NCBI RefSeq assembly: GCF_018100925.1
Contig: NZ_JAGJEH010000018.1
Coordinates: 33,851 to 97,850 of the forward strand
Direction: 5' to 3'
DNA: 64,000 nt
From: Pseudoalteromonas luteoviolacea
GTDB taxonomy: Bacteria; Pseudomonadota; Gammaproteobacteria; Enterobacterales; Alteromonadaceae
Shown here: positions 1-15,000 of the stretch, in pieces
Position numbering within the stretch: position 1 is the first letter of the stretch
How the letters are laid out: each line of letters begins with the position of its first letter
The notes under the pieces: generated by a model
What the model was told of the DNA's origin: nothing
Seen by the model: the letters and a program-made list of their open reading frames with translations, nothing else
Database searches by the model: none
Translations under genes and position numbers: made by a program

Positions 1-3000
1 ACCACAAAATTGGCCTGCCAGGTTTTCACCAGTCGTTCACATAACAAACGGCCAACGGGACCAAATCCACCCGTTATGAGGTAGGTTTTTCCATCCTCAA
101 ATGCAATCTGCTCGGGGGCACTCTGCACCTCATCTTGGTGGTATTCAGCATGTAGCTCTATTTGGCGCTCACCTTGATGATACTGCACTTTTTTAACCGC
201 TTTGTCGACGCCATCGCTTTGCAACACTTCTTGTAGCAACATTTGTTGTAATGTTTGCTGTTGCGATCCATGCTGGATCAAAATAAAGCGATAAGCGTCA
301 TTTTCGCGCGTCACAGATTCATAGAACCCGGACATAGCATCAAGATACGCTTGACTGGCTGCTCTGTCTTCATAGATATAATACACTTCGACAGCCTGCT
401 GCCAATTATTTTTCATGGTGGCTTTGAGTAACCCAAACAGTCCCTGTAGGCCTGTTTGGGCTTCTCGTGCACTGTCGTTTAAGCTGTCCATGCACAAAAT
501 ATAGTCAGGCAATGACGCTAATGAGTCCATCTTTGCGGCCTGCTGATATGAAAAGCAGGTAAGCGCTGGGAATTCGGCCAGTTTGGCTTTATCACATACT
601 TGATAGAGCAATTTAGCCAACGCAGCTGTTTGAGGTTCATCTCCCAATAGATACAAGGTTTTACCTGCTAACTGTGCTACGGCTTTATCCCAGGAGTCGA
701 CAGCGTCGAAAGGAGATGCCGCATAATGAGGCTTTGTTAACAGCCAAGAGAAAGGCTGCGCATTGGACTCCGGTGCCAACGCTGTGCCACTATCAACCTC
801 CTCAGATGAAGGCACCCAATATTTTTTCTGTGTAAAGGGGTAAGTAGGCAGCGGTACTCTGCGACGCTCAGAGGCTAAAAATAGATGGCTCAATTCAATG
901 CGATACCCTTGTACAAACAGATCGGCGATGATACGCAATGCGTCGTACTGCTCCTGCGCGCTTTGGCTGCTGCTGAAGCGCTCCACACATTCATTGCTAT
1001 ATGCTTGCAGTGACATTTGTTTTTTAAACGCTTTTCTATCAAAGTGCGCATAACTGTAGGCGGGATCCTCTCTGCCTTCGATATAGGTCGTTAAAACTTG
1101 TGCCAATTCTTGCTGATCACGAGCAACCCACGCCAAGCGGTGTGCACAGTGCTTCCGACCATTAAGCAGGGTAAAGCTCGTTGCTGCCAGATCAAGTTCT
1201 TGACTTTGACTGTGTGCCAGGAGCTGTTTGGCCATGATCAGCAACTGAGGTTGTGACTGTGACGACAACACAAACAAATACTGTGCTCGTGGCGGTTGGA
1301 GATGTGCGCTAACTGGCGCTTCTTCGAGCACTAGGTGTGCATTAGTGCCACTGAATCCAAATGAGCTGATCGCGGCTGTTCTTGGTTTACCCACTGGCTG
1401 CGCCCACGGAGTGAGCTCAGTATTGACGTAAAATGGCGTATCGGCAAAATTGATCTGCTCATTGAGCTTTTCGTAGTGAATAGTCGGAGGCAGCTGGCGA
1501 TGTTTTAACGCCATTAAAACTTTGACCGCACTGGCAACGCCGGCAGCCGTGATAGCATGCCCCATGTTGGACTTGATTGACCCTACAGCACATGCATTGG
1601 CAGACTGAGCGGCCTCTGTCTGAAAACTCGCCTTTAGACCCTCACTTTCAATTGGATCCCCTAAACTGGTGCCTGTACCGTGGGCTTCGATCAGTTGAAT
1701 ATCCTCCGGAGCAATGTTGAAACGACGGTGAACCTCTTTTATCAGCTTTTGTTGCGACTTTGCGCTCGGCGCTGTGATGCCATTGCTGGCACCATCTTGA
1801 TTGGTACCACTGCCTTTTATGACGCCGTGGATGTGATCGCCATCCGCCAAGGCATCCGCGAGTCGTTTCAGTATTAACACACCGACTCCTTCAGCGGGTA
1901 CAAAGCCATCCGCTGCGGCATCAAACGTCTGACAGCGGCCCTGTTTAGACAGCATATTGGCACGGTCCGCTTGCAGATAGAATTCAGGGGTTGATTGCAC
2001 AAATACCCCGCCAGCAAGCGCCACATCCAGCTCGCCGGACCACAGTCCCTGACACGCTAAATGAATCGCAACCAAAGAGCTTGAACAGGCCGTATCTACT
2101 GCCACGGCAGGCCCCATCAAGTTTAAGTAATAAGATAACCGCGCCGGGGTGATAGAGCCAGCATTCCCCCAAAATGCTTGAGCAGGGGCGTCTTGCGACA
2201 ACATGTTCTTGTAGTCACCGCTATTACAGCCAACATACACTCCCGCTTTTTCACCAAAGTTGGGATCACCGGCATAACCTGCATCTTCAAGCGCTTTCCA
2301 AGACTCTTGTAAGAACAATCGCTGCTGTGGGTCCATATAGGTTGCTTCGGTCCCTGAAATATTAAAAAAGCCTGGGTCAAATTGCTCTATGTCACGAAGA
2401 AAGCCCCCTTGAGCACAAAAATCTGTGGATAGCCCAGCGTATTTTGACATATCCCAACGTGTTATTGGCGTCACGAGATCAACGCGATTAGCAATGTTTT
2501 GCCATAGTGCATCCACGCTCTCAGAACCAGGAAAACGACCACTCATCCCCACCACGGCGATCGCCTCATCTGGATATTCGCGTCGAGTTGGCAGCTGTTG
2601 CACATCCTGTTTCGGCGTTTGCTGAATGTCATTGCTCGAAGACGTAGGATCATTGCCCAAAGCGGTGTGAAGCACTTGCGCATCGTCAGAGCTATTGATA
2701 TTTGGGGCGATATTGAGCTCTGAGTAGCTCGTCAAAATATGCTCTGCTAACTGCTGTACTGACACATAATCAAACAACACTGTGGTACTGAGCTCAATGC
2801 CTAATTGTTGGGAAATACGTTGTGCCACACCGACCCCGGAGATAGAGTCCAAACCATAGTCCGCAAACCCTTCGTGGGGATCGATATCAGCCACAGGAAC
2901 TTTCAATGCATCACACAGAGCTTGTGTGATCACCTCATAAATTGCAGCTTGCTGCGCATCATCAACGGCTTTTGACTGACTGCTGTGTGTCGCCGTCAAC

Positions 3001-6000
3001 TCGGGGAGCGCTGACACCGATACTGTTGTCTCGGCGATATCAGGGTGTTGTGCCAATATATGCTGACAGAGCTGCTCGACATTGACATGGTCGAATAACA
3101 CCGTGGTGTTGAGGTCAATGTTAAGTTCATTGGAGATGGTTTGCGCGACATTCACACCTGTGATGGAGTCTAGCCCATAGTCTGAAAAAGCTTCTGTTGG
3201 TTCAATCACCTCTGGCGGCACTTTTAATGCGTGAGACAGTGCACGCGTGACGATTGACAGCACTTCAGCCTGAGTGGTTTGCGACGATTGCACAGGTGCA
3301 GCGCTACTAACTGATGGCTCAAGGTGTGGGCTCTCATTTTCAGCTTTGTCTGATAACAAAGACACCACATACTGTGCCAGTTGCTCCACATTAACATAGT
3401 CAAATAGTGCTGTGGTATTGAGATCTACGTCCAACTCAGTGGAAATGGTTTGCGCCACATTGACGCCAGTGATCGAGTCTAAGCCATAATCCGAGAACGC
3501 TTCTGTGGGGTCAATTGACGCTGTAGGCACTTTTAATGCCGCCGAAAATGCCTGCATGATCACTGCGTTCACCTGAGTTAGCTGCTGCGCAACTTGCCCA
3601 GAGCTACGGGTGGCTGCGGACACGCTCTGGGTCTTCTGCGCTGCCGGCTTACCGACATCTAGGGGAAGATCCGTGCTGTCCACCTGCTTGGGTATCATAT
3701 AATTGCCATCACTGATCGCAATGACAATTTGCTGACCCATGCCATGAGATTGTGGCGCGGGGAAGTAGCTTTGGCTAAAACCCTGTGCAGCCAAACAAAG
3801 TTGCCAGCCTGATGAGGATAACCCCGGCGAATACGGCATTCGCAAAGCAGCATCTTGATACAGCCACCAACCATCTAACAAGCCAAAAGTCAGATGGCTA
3901 TATACAGAGCGCTCGCTCAGTTCATTGAGGATCAATACCCCATTGCGTTTAAGCAGCGCTTTGGTGTGTGCCAAAGTGGTGCTGATACTCTTCGTGGCAT
4001 GTAATACTTGTGCTGCTATGACGATATCGTAACTGCCTGTACTCACCCCTTGCGTCAAGAGTGGTTGTTCGATATTAAGCAACTGCGTTTTGATAAATGG
4101 AAAGTCTGCCACATAGTGGGTTTGTGCATGATTGAGAAACGCCTGAGAGACATCGGTGTAACAATATTCGGCAATCTGTGGCGCAAACGGTCGCAGCTTT
4201 TCTAACAGTCCAGCTGTGGTGCCACCCGTGCCTGCACCTATCTCCAGAATTCTTAATTTACGGCCATGTCCCTGTTTTTGCCAGGCTCGAATGGCTGAAC
4301 AAACGGCCAGTGCGACGTCATGGTTAAAGTAATCCGACACCTCATTATTTTTATACACACCTTCTACCAAAGCCATGGACGACTGAGGAAACATAATATC
4401 GGTGGCTTTTATCTTACCTGTGATGATATCAGGTAGAGCCGTGACCATGGCATCCAATAGCGTCGCTTTTGCCGCGATCAGGTTGTTATCTTGATTGTGT
4501 TGGCAATATTGTTTCCAACGCTGCCAGCAGGTGTCCGCATCCAGTGTCTGCGCTGGTTGCAATGAGAGTAACTGCTGCCCCCCTTGTTTGATCCACCCAG
4601 CTTGCTGCAAGAGCTCCACACTGTACGTCAACCACTGGCTAAACATCGTCGTATGATACGCACTCAGCCCCACCCCTTGTATACTGCCAACCAGATCGGA
4701 CATGCTCACTTCTGAACCTGTGTGCCCAGCAAAAACTCCCGCAGCACGTAATTGTACAGCTAACAAAGGCAGCAAAGCTTCAGCCAAGGTTTGATTGGCT
4801 TGCAGATCTAATTGTCCAAGGTGTCTGAGGGCTTGTTGACGTGCAGCTCCCTCTTGATAGGCCAAGTCAAATTCAGCCTGAATATCCGGTAATACATATT
4901 GTAGCGCTTGAGCACGAGTGATCTGAGCATGCTCGTTCACGCCGCCGATCTGTGCCCTGCTGTCCACACGAATAAATCCAAGTTGTGGCTCATCACTGCT
5001 CAGTAAGTGATGGATGGCTGCCATGGCAGGCTCAGGCTGGATAGATAAGATGCCAGCTTTCTCCATTCTCTGACGATAAGACGTGTCGCTCACTGCACCG
5101 ACATCACCCCAATAACCCCAGTTGATCACGCTCACTTTGCATGACCAATGGCGGTTTATTTGCGTTGCGAAAACATCTTCAAACACCGAGCCAGTGGCAT
5201 AGTTTGCTTGCCCTGGATTACGTGTAAACGCAATTAAGGATGAGAAAAACAAAGCAAAATCCAACGATTCAGCCTTAAATGTTTGTGCCAAACACAGGGA
5301 TATATCCACTTTAGCGCTTAAACAACCGAGGAACTCATCCTGTGACATTCTGGCCAAACTGCGATCTTGCAGCACCAATGCTGAGTGCACCACGCCATGA
5401 ATGTGCGAGTGGCGTAATTTAATTGAATCCAACGCGTCACGCATCGCAACTGGATCACTGGCATCTGCGCACAGATACCAAGGCTTGGGGCCATATTGTG
5501 CAAGACGCTCCATAGCGTCGCTGATCTCAGCATCTTGTTCACGACGGCCAATCCAGACCACATGGGCTTGATGGGTTTTAATCATCATTTCACTCCACAC
5601 CTGACCTAAACCGCCAGCGCCGCCAACTACCACATAAACCCCGCCATCGCGGTAGGGCTCACTCGACACACTCGGTGGCGTATATGGGTAAAGTTGTTGA
5701 ACAAACCACTGCCCTTGTCGGTAAGCTATCGATACACCATCGGTAGCTTGTTCAACACGACTCAGCGCGTGTATTGGCAAGCCACTGATAAAATCGCTAT
5801 CCACAGCAGTGACATGCCAGTTTTTATACTCTTTAGCCAGACAGCCAAATAGGCCATGTAGACTTGCATAAGCGGGATCGGCTCCTTCATCCGGCAAAAC
5901 GGAAAAGGCATGGATCGTAACCAGTTTGATATCCAGTGCCCGATTTGCATAACCACACTGTAGTAGTGCCTTGATAAAGTTAAAGCAAAGCAATGCGCTC

Positions 6001-9000
6001 CCTTTTTGTGTACTGCTGAGCTTAGTGTATGCAAGGTCTAAATCATTGCCTGATGCACTGTCATAGTTCAGTTCAACGTTGGCAGCTAAACACACGATTT
6101 CATCAAATTCGCCAGCATGAGTGATCTTGTTGACAATGTCCTCGACGGAGTAGCTCTCTTTGAGTGCAATGCTTGTGCCTTTGTTATATTGCAATACGCT
6201 GAGCGCTTTTGAGTAGTCTCCTAGCTCAACCACTAACGTATTGCGTTGTGTATCGAGACGTTCATGCTCAGCGGCAACGGCTACAGTTGTCCAGCGCGGT
6301 ATCAAATATTGATCCCACGCGTCGTTCGCACTTGCTAGCGATGAGCTCGCGCTCTGGCTTGAGCTGGATTTGATCTGCTCATCTGAAGGCGTTTGATGTA
6401 CGCTGCCCGGTCCATGATATGGCATCACTGCTAACTGTTTAAATTGCACGCTTAGTTCACCTTTGTTATTGAATACCTCAATATTGAATTGATGTTTTGC
6501 CCCCTGCTCGTCTCGACTGCACAGCACCCACATAGTGGCACTTAGCGCTGCGTGAATACGCACTTGCTGACATGAAAACGGCACCATCAAACGTGGATCC
6601 GCATCTTGTATGTAAAATGCTTTGATTGCTTGCAAAGCCGCATCCATCAGGCCCGGATGTAAAGTGAATGTACGCAGCTGGCTTTCCTGTGTCGGCGCAA
6701 GCGCGATATTGGCAAGCGCCTGGGTGGGAGTGACGTACAGCGCTTGGACCAAACGGTGTGTCTCACCATATTCAATGCCGTGCTGCGCAAAAGCCGCATA
6801 GAAATCCGCTGGTGCTATGGCGCGGGCACTGTCCATTAATTGTTGTAAATCCGGCTGTTTATTACCACCAAAGCGGCCGTGTTGTGGATCCCGCTCCTCG
6901 ATGTTGATCTGCGCATTCATACACAGCGCGTCATTATGTTGCACCGTAAAATCAATGCCGCTACTGCCTTTCGGGGTCAGAGCCATCTCAATACGGCCAC
7001 CTTGTTCAGCCACGACCACAGCGCGGCGCCACACCATATTTGACAGCGAGAGACCATGGCTATCCGTGAGTTTATGTACGTCTTTGGCAGCTTGCACCGC
7101 CATTTCTAGATAGGCCACACCAGGCAGTACTTTTTCGCCACTCACTTGATGGTCGCGCAAGAACCACTCCTGCCCGTTAAAATTGTTTTCATAACGCACG
7201 CCCGAAAAATTGGATGTATTACGTTGTAACAACGGATGCTGATGTGGCGTCACAGGGGCAAGTTGTGGCGCATCATCACAAATTGATGTGTACCAATATG
7301 AGTCCTGCTTGAATGGATAGGTCGGCAGAGATACGCGACGAACTTGTTGGTCTGTAAACCACAGTGCCTGCGCATCGACCTTTTGCCCTAAGCACCAATC
7401 GAGTAACCACGGATATGCGGTAAAATCCGTAGCGGCTTGGATTTGTTGTTCGTTCGCCACTTTGATATTTGCACTGAATACACCTGTCGCGGCTTGCCCA
7501 CCCTGATAAGATGTCAGCTTCTCAACCAACTCAGTGCGAGAACTGGCGATGATCACCAAACGCTCTTTGAGCGCTTTGCGTCCAACTTGCAGCGTATACG
7601 CGATATCAGCAAGAGCAACTGAGTCAAAATGCCCCGCAGCAAACCACGCTAAGAAATCACTGACCAATGTACTCAACTGCTGAGGTGTTGCAGCAGAGAA
7701 CATATAAGGCAGCGCCGCATCACTGTCATCGGCTGAACTACGCGCAGCCACTGGATACTCTTCAAGCACAATATGTGCATTCGCCCCGCCCGCGCCAAAC
7801 GAAGAAATACCGGCGCGATAAGGTAAAATGGTGTCCTCTCGCTGCTGATGTGGCCAATCTTCATAGTGAGTTTGTAGTTGCAGCAAAGAATGCTCAAAAT
7901 CAATATTTGGATTCAGTGTTTGAGCGTGAATTGAAGGCACTAATTTTTGATGCTTCATTTGCAACAGCACTTTGCTCACACCCGCAACCCCTGCTGCCCC
8001 CTCACAGTGTCCAATATTCGACTTTACTGAACCGATGCGGCAGCTAAACGATGCACTGCTCATGCCTTTAAAGGCTTTTTCTAAACCTGCAATTTCAATC
8101 GGATCGCCCAGTGACGTGCCTGTCCCATGGGCCTCGATATAGCCAAGCGTGGTCACATCAACATCTGCACTGGACAGCGCGCTACTGATCACCTCGGCCT
8201 GTGCATTGGGGCTCGGCACAGTGTAGCCATTGGTTTTACCTGCGTGGTTAATAGACGAAGCTTTTATCAGGCCATAGATTTGGTCATTATCCCGAAGTGC
8301 CTGTGAAAGTGGTTTCAGGATAAGCGCACCACACCCTTCACTGGGCACATAGCCATTGCCATCCGCGGCGAAGCTCTTACAACGCCCTTCTGATGAAGCA
8401 AAGTTGCCCTGCGCCAAGTTTAAATATTTATTCGGGTGCAGATTTAGGTTAACCCCGCCAGCAATCGCAGCATGACAGTGGCCATTGAGAATGCTTTCAC
8501 ACGCTAAATTAATTGACGTCAATGACGCTGAACACATGCTATCGACAGCCAAACTAGGCCCCGTAAAGTTGAGACTAAACGACACCCGATTAGCAATTGA
8601 GGCAGCACTTCCACCGAGTGAAATCGGGGTGCCATGCACACCTTGCTGCGCGCCATAAAGTTGATATTCTGAATACATGACGCCGACAAATACCCCCACT
8701 TTTTCGCCCAGTAGGTTGGCACCAGGCTGAGCGCAATAAGTATCGGCATAACCAGCATCTTCTAACGCGTGATAGGCACACTGCAAGAATATACGCTCTT
8801 GCGGATCCATAAATTCTGCATCATGGGGAGAGATATTAAAAAATAAGGGATCAAATTCATCTACGCCATCAATAAAACCGCCCCACTTACTGTATGTTTT
8901 TCCAAGTACCCCTTTGCGCTCATCAAAGTAACGACTGTGATCCCAACGCGAGGCCGGTATCTCAGTAATGGTATCCACACCTTGAACGAGATTTTGCCAA

Positions 9001-12000
9001 AACTCATGTAGCGAACTCGCTTTGGGATAGCGACCTGCAATCCCAACGATGGCAATGTGCTGTGGTTGCGCTGGCAAGGCAGCTGTCAGTGTCGGCTCAG
9101 TATGAGGTGCTGATAATACCGTGTTTTCCTGATGCGATGCTCCCCCGTGTGGTGCGCCGCTGTGCTGAGCGAGTTCACCTTCAATGGCGGTTTCATCGGG
9201 CTCAGCGACACTCGAGTCAGGCGCAGTGTTGGGCGCAAAGTGCGCTTGCAATTTGTCAGGGAAATGCTCTGAAATATATTGGCTGATCTGCGCAATGGTA
9301 TTGTATTCAAAAAACAGCGTTTTTGGTAAACGTCCGCATATTTTCTCAAGCGCACTGGTCATACTCACCACCATCAGAGAGTCAATACCATAACGCTCAA
9401 AATGCGCATCGCTGGTAATATCTTCCAGTGCGATATCAGTATGTTGGTGCACAAGTTCACGCAATAGCTGCGCAACATTATCAGTGATCTGTTGCGCAGC
9501 CACTGGCGCGTGCTGCGCCGCGCTAATTTGCTCACTTGAGTTGAGTACTTCTGCGCGCTGTTGGCGCTCAGGTGATTGATTAAGATAGGTATTTAACTCG
9601 TCAAGCGAGCCTGCTTGATACAGAATATGTTTGTCGATACTTTCACCTAACTTTGCACTGAGCCTATCGATCAGCACGCTCCGTTGTGTCATATCAAAGC
9701 CGTATTCATCAAATGCTAGATGGGTGTCCAATTCATGGGCTGCCACACCCGTCAATTCGCAGCTTTGTGCTATCAAAAAAGCCATTGTCTGATCAGGTGA
9801 TTGGGACTGAGTTGGTGCGTTAAACAGCGCCCGGATCCGCGCGCTGACACCATGCATGATAAACACATTGTCGTGTCGACTCTGTAACACTTGATAAAGC
9901 GTTTGCAAGCCTTGTTGCGGAGCCAGGGTGCTCATCCCCCACTCTTGGTGCATGCGCGCAAGAGTCGGCGCATCAATTGCCATTCCCTCGGTACCCCAAA
10001 TAGGCCAGTTGATGGACACAGTGCGACCTCTGCGTTCACCACGTTGAACTAACTGATTGCGGTACGTCGCATACCGGTCCATAAACTTATTGGCAGTGGC
10101 GTAATTGCCCTGACCGACATTCCCCAATACGGCGCTAACAGAGGAAAACAGCACCAGATTTTCAACATCTAAATGTTTGGTGGCGGTATCTAGGTTCACC
10201 ACGCCAGCAATTTTTGGTTGGTATGTCTGGTGCAAACGCTCTGGAGCCATATAAGCCACCAAACTGTCACGGGTCACGCCAGCACAGTGCAATATCGTGA
10301 TACATTTCAGCGCATTTTGGTGAGCAGCAATAAAGTGGTTGAGTGCCGCCGCTTGAGTCACATCGACACTGTGGTAAGAAGCGTGACCACCAAGCGAGTT
10401 GAGTTGTGCGATCTGCTGCTCGGTGTGCAGATCGGCTTGACGCGACCCCAGTAAGAAAATACGTGCGGTACGGGTGTGCTGAACAATATCTTGTGCAATC
10501 GCGTAGCCAATCCCGCCCAAACCGCCAGTGATCAGATATACCGCATCGTCACGCCACGGACTAAGGGCCGCTACATCAGGGTTGATCTCGGTCCAAGCTT
10601 CTCGGTATAGCGTATTGTTTTTATATAGTAAATACGCTTCATCCATATGATTAGCTGCAACGCAGCACAGTTCATTTATGTGTGCTTGGCTGAGCGGTGC
10701 TGACCCTTCTGGTGCTGCAATGTCGATAAATTGGCAATGAAATCTCGGATCTTCAAGTGCTGTGGTTTTTAATAACGCGGATAAGCTCGACGTAACCGAT
10801 GTCAGGATATTTGCCTCACCTTCAGACATATGTGTGGCGGCCACCACTTGTAAGTGGATCTCTGTCAATTGTTTTTGCTGCATCAACAACTGTAACATCG
10901 TCAGCAAACAACTCGAATGGCGCTCAAAAGTTTCGTTTAAGTTCTGATGTTCTACGCCATTAAATTGCTCACACACCTGCTGCAATTGTGCCTGATACGG
11001 CGCAAAGTCGGTTCCAGCTTGGATCTGTACATGTGTCTCACCCAATACAACAATCAACTGCGCTGTATCCAGTGTAACCCCATCACGCAGTGCTAAATGC
11101 ACCGCTCGTTCTGTCGCTTGTATCGCGTGGCTAAACTGTAACGTTTGCATGTCCTGCACAGCTGGCACACTCACCTTGTCCGGTGAGGGGGAGGTCGCTA
11201 ACATGGCTCTAAAACTCAACCCGGTCATGCTCGCAATCAAATTGCCTTCTTCGCTAAACACTTCAATATTCACTTTGTGCACACTGGTGTTCGCATTGAG
11301 GTCGGAGGTCATAGTTATATGTGCGCGCACAGTGTCATTGAGTGCGCCATAAATTCGCAATTGTTCTAACGCGATTGGCACCAGTGCCTCATCAATATCA
11401 CAGCTGCGAGCAATCAAAACCGCTGCGGATTGCAGCACCCCATCAAAAATCCCAGGTTCAATCTCCATCTCTTGTTGCGCAAAGTTTTGCGCTGGGTGTA
11501 CCACAATATCTGCAACCCCTTGCGTGCCTGAGATGGTCAATTGCGACACTCGTCTAAACTGCTCACCATACGCTATGTGGCACTGCTCAAAATACGCGTA
11601 GATAGACTCAGCAGATAGTACAAGTGATCCGCTTGTAGGGAGCTCAGGCACAGCGCGATCTAAAGGCGCAAAGGGCGCTTCCAATTGCGCTTCTCCGCTA
11701 CAATGCGTCACAGGCTCAACTTGCGAAGAGCTCACTGTACTGTTGATTTCAAATCGCGTGCCAGCCCCGTCACGATGCAGGTCAATGTGCAGCGTTTTTG
11801 CAGCTTCATCAAGCACCCAAGGTGTCAACCAGCCAATATTGTTCATCACCAGAGTGTGTCGCTCAACCGGCTTAGTACCTTGCGTGGATATTGACAGCGC
11901 CGCACGCACCATCTCAACCATACTGACACCTGGCAGTATCTTTTTGCCATGGATCACATGTTGTTGTAAAAAGTAATCTTGGCTGTCAAAGTGACTGACA

Positions 12001-15000
12001 AAACGTTGCTGCAAAAAGGTCGACGCGTTGTTATGCACTAATGGATGAAGTTTGTTGGCCTGCTGCACAGAAGCGCTGCGCGGATTTTCAACCTGGTTAT
12101 CTACCCAAATGGTCTTTTGCTCAAAAGGGTAGTCAGGCAGCGTGATCACCCGAGCTGCACTGTGCTGAAATAGCAGTGAAAAATCACATGCCTCGCCCTC
12201 GCTATAGAGCTGTCCAAGCATATCTAGTGCTTGCTGATAAAGTACGTGATTTTGCTCCGTTATCGCTTTGTTTAGTGAGTCCATTGCAAACTGTGCATAG
12301 CCTGGGCGCACCGCGCTGTTAGATACTGACTGAATATTGTCATAAACCTGTGTTGCCGGCTCGCCGGCTATCCACTGCTTTAAGGCCTGTTCAGCGTGCG
12401 CCAGATTTTCAACCACACACGCAAAGCGGTATTCAAAATGCGTACGCCTTTGCAACAGCGAGTAACTCAGATCCGCACAGTTAGTGACGAGGCCACTTTG
12501 CAGATGTGCCAAGAGATCTTCAACGCGGCGGCTGAGTTGCTGCGCCGTCTTTGCCGACAAGCAGAGTAAATAGTGGCTCTGAGTCTCTGTTGTGGGCTGT
12601 AATTCAGGCGCTTCTTCAATCACTAAATGGGCGTTGGTGCCGCTAAACCCAAACGAGCTGATCGCGGCTGCTCTGGGGCGCTGTCCACTTGACTGCCAGT
12701 TCGAGAGCGCGGTATTGACGTAGAAGGGGGAGTCATCAAACTGAATAGCTGGGTTACCTGTGTTGTAATTCAGTGATGCCGGGATTTTTTTATGTTGTAG
12801 CGACAACAGTATTTTGCACAGACCAGCCATGCCCGCAGCCGTGGCGGCGTGCCCTAAATTGGTTTTTATCGACCCCAATGCACTCCATGCGGTGTTACTG
12901 GAGTAGTGGCGGTACGCGCGGCTTAAAGCTTCATATTCAATGGGGTCGCCTAAACGAGTTCCCGTCCCGTGAGCCTCAACCATTTGAATGTTTTCTGGAT
13001 CAATATTGAATTTGTCATAGGTGTCTTTGATCAGACGCTCTTGAGACACTGAGCTTGGCGCTGTGATCCCATTACTGGTGCCATCTTGGTTTATACCGCT
13101 GGCTTTGATCACGCCATAAATTCTATCTTTGTCGGCAATGGCATCGCGCAAACGTTTGAGCACGACAACCCCAACCCCTTCGCCTGGCACAAATCCATCG
13201 GCGCGCTCATCAAAGGTATAACACTTGCCTGACTTAGACAGCATATTGGCGCGATTAGACTTCAGATAAAAGTCTGGGGTTGATTGCACAAATACCCCTC
13301 CGGCAATGGACATATCGACATCGCCATGTCGCAAGCTATCACAGGCGTTATGGATCGCAACCAGAGAGCTTGAACAGGCTGTATCAATGGCGATGGCCGC
13401 CCCTTTTAGATTCAAGTGATAAGAGATTCTGGCAGGAATAATTGACGGCGCATTGCCCCAAAAGGCCTGCGCTAGCGGCGCGTCGTCAAACAAGTGGTCG
13501 TAATCACCCTGCTCACACCCCACATAGATGCTGACAGCTTCACCATCCATACTTTGCTCGCTGATCCCAGCATCTTCCAAAGCATGCCAACAGGTTTCCA
13601 TAAACAGACGCTGTTGTGGGTCCATGTAAGTGGCTTCTTTGGGTGATAGGTTGAAAAAGCCGGGATCAAATTGGTCAATACGCGTCAGTAAAGCCCCGGT
13701 ATCACAATACTCACTCGGGTCAATACCCGGATAATATTGCGATAAATTCCAGCGGCGCACAGGTTCAACCAAATCTTCGCCCCTTTCCAATGCAGCCCAT
13801 AGCGCGGATAAATTGTCAGCCTTACCAAAGCGACCGCTCATGCCCACAATGGCGATATCGTCATCTGATGAGGTCGAAGGCATGGTTGCTGCCGCACAGC
13901 TCTGAGGCGCAGACTGGCTTTGATCCGCATGCTCACCCGCGGTGATTACATCCTCTACCATATGGTTTTCAGGTTGTTCGGGCAACTGCGTTGCAATGTA
14001 GTCAGCCAGCCGTGTGATATTGGTATAGTCAAATAAGCAAGTGCTGTGTAAAGTCAGTGTCAGTGCCTCATTCAAAGCCTGAACGACGTTGACGCCAGTA
14101 ATAGAGTCGACCCCATAATCCGCAAACGACTCATCGACTTGAATGTCATTCACGCTGTATTTTAAAGCATCCGCTATGACTTGCTTAATGGTGTTTTTCA
14201 GCGCTGACGTGCTGTGTGCCTGAGGGGCCGCACGCCGTTTGACTAAAGCCTCATCCACGGTATTTACTTCACCCGTGTCACTATTAACCATAGCAGGTGG
14301 CAACTGGATGTCAGCAGATGCATGTGATTGTGCAAACCGCACGCCATTGCTTTTAGCAACAATAATTTGTTGGCCCAACACATGTGCACTCAGCTGTGGG
14401 AAGGCCACCTCCTGATACCCTTCTTGTTCTAACGCTTGTTTCCAGCCAAGTGATGTCAGTCCTGGACACTCGGGGATCCTGATCGCGGAATCCTCGTGTA
14501 ACCACCACCCTTCGAGCAGGCCAAAGGTCATGTGGCAAAAGATGGAGTCTTCGGATAATTCATTTAAGATCAAAACACCGCCAGGCTTGAGCAGTGCCTT
14601 GGCATTTTTCAATGTGTTGCGAATGTTGCGCGTCGCATGCAGCACATTCGTTGCAATCACCATATCATAGCTGCCACGTTCCACCGCTTGCTCGTCTACT
14701 GGCTGCTCTACGTTAAAAATCGCCGTTTTCAAAAATGGGTTGTGCGCTTGATAATGCGTGTGTGCATGCATTAAAAAAGCCCGTGAAATATCGGTGTAGC
14801 AGTATTCTTCTACCTGATGTTGCATCGGTTTTAAGGTCTCAAAGACCAGCGCACTGGTGCCCCCAGTGCCCGCTCCAATCTCTAATATTCGCGCTTTTTT
14901 GCCGTGCTTAAAACCGTGCTGGGTAATATGCGCAGCCACATCTGCCACCAAACGGTTAAAGTAATCCGAGACCGGATTATGTTTGTAAATGCCTTCCAGT

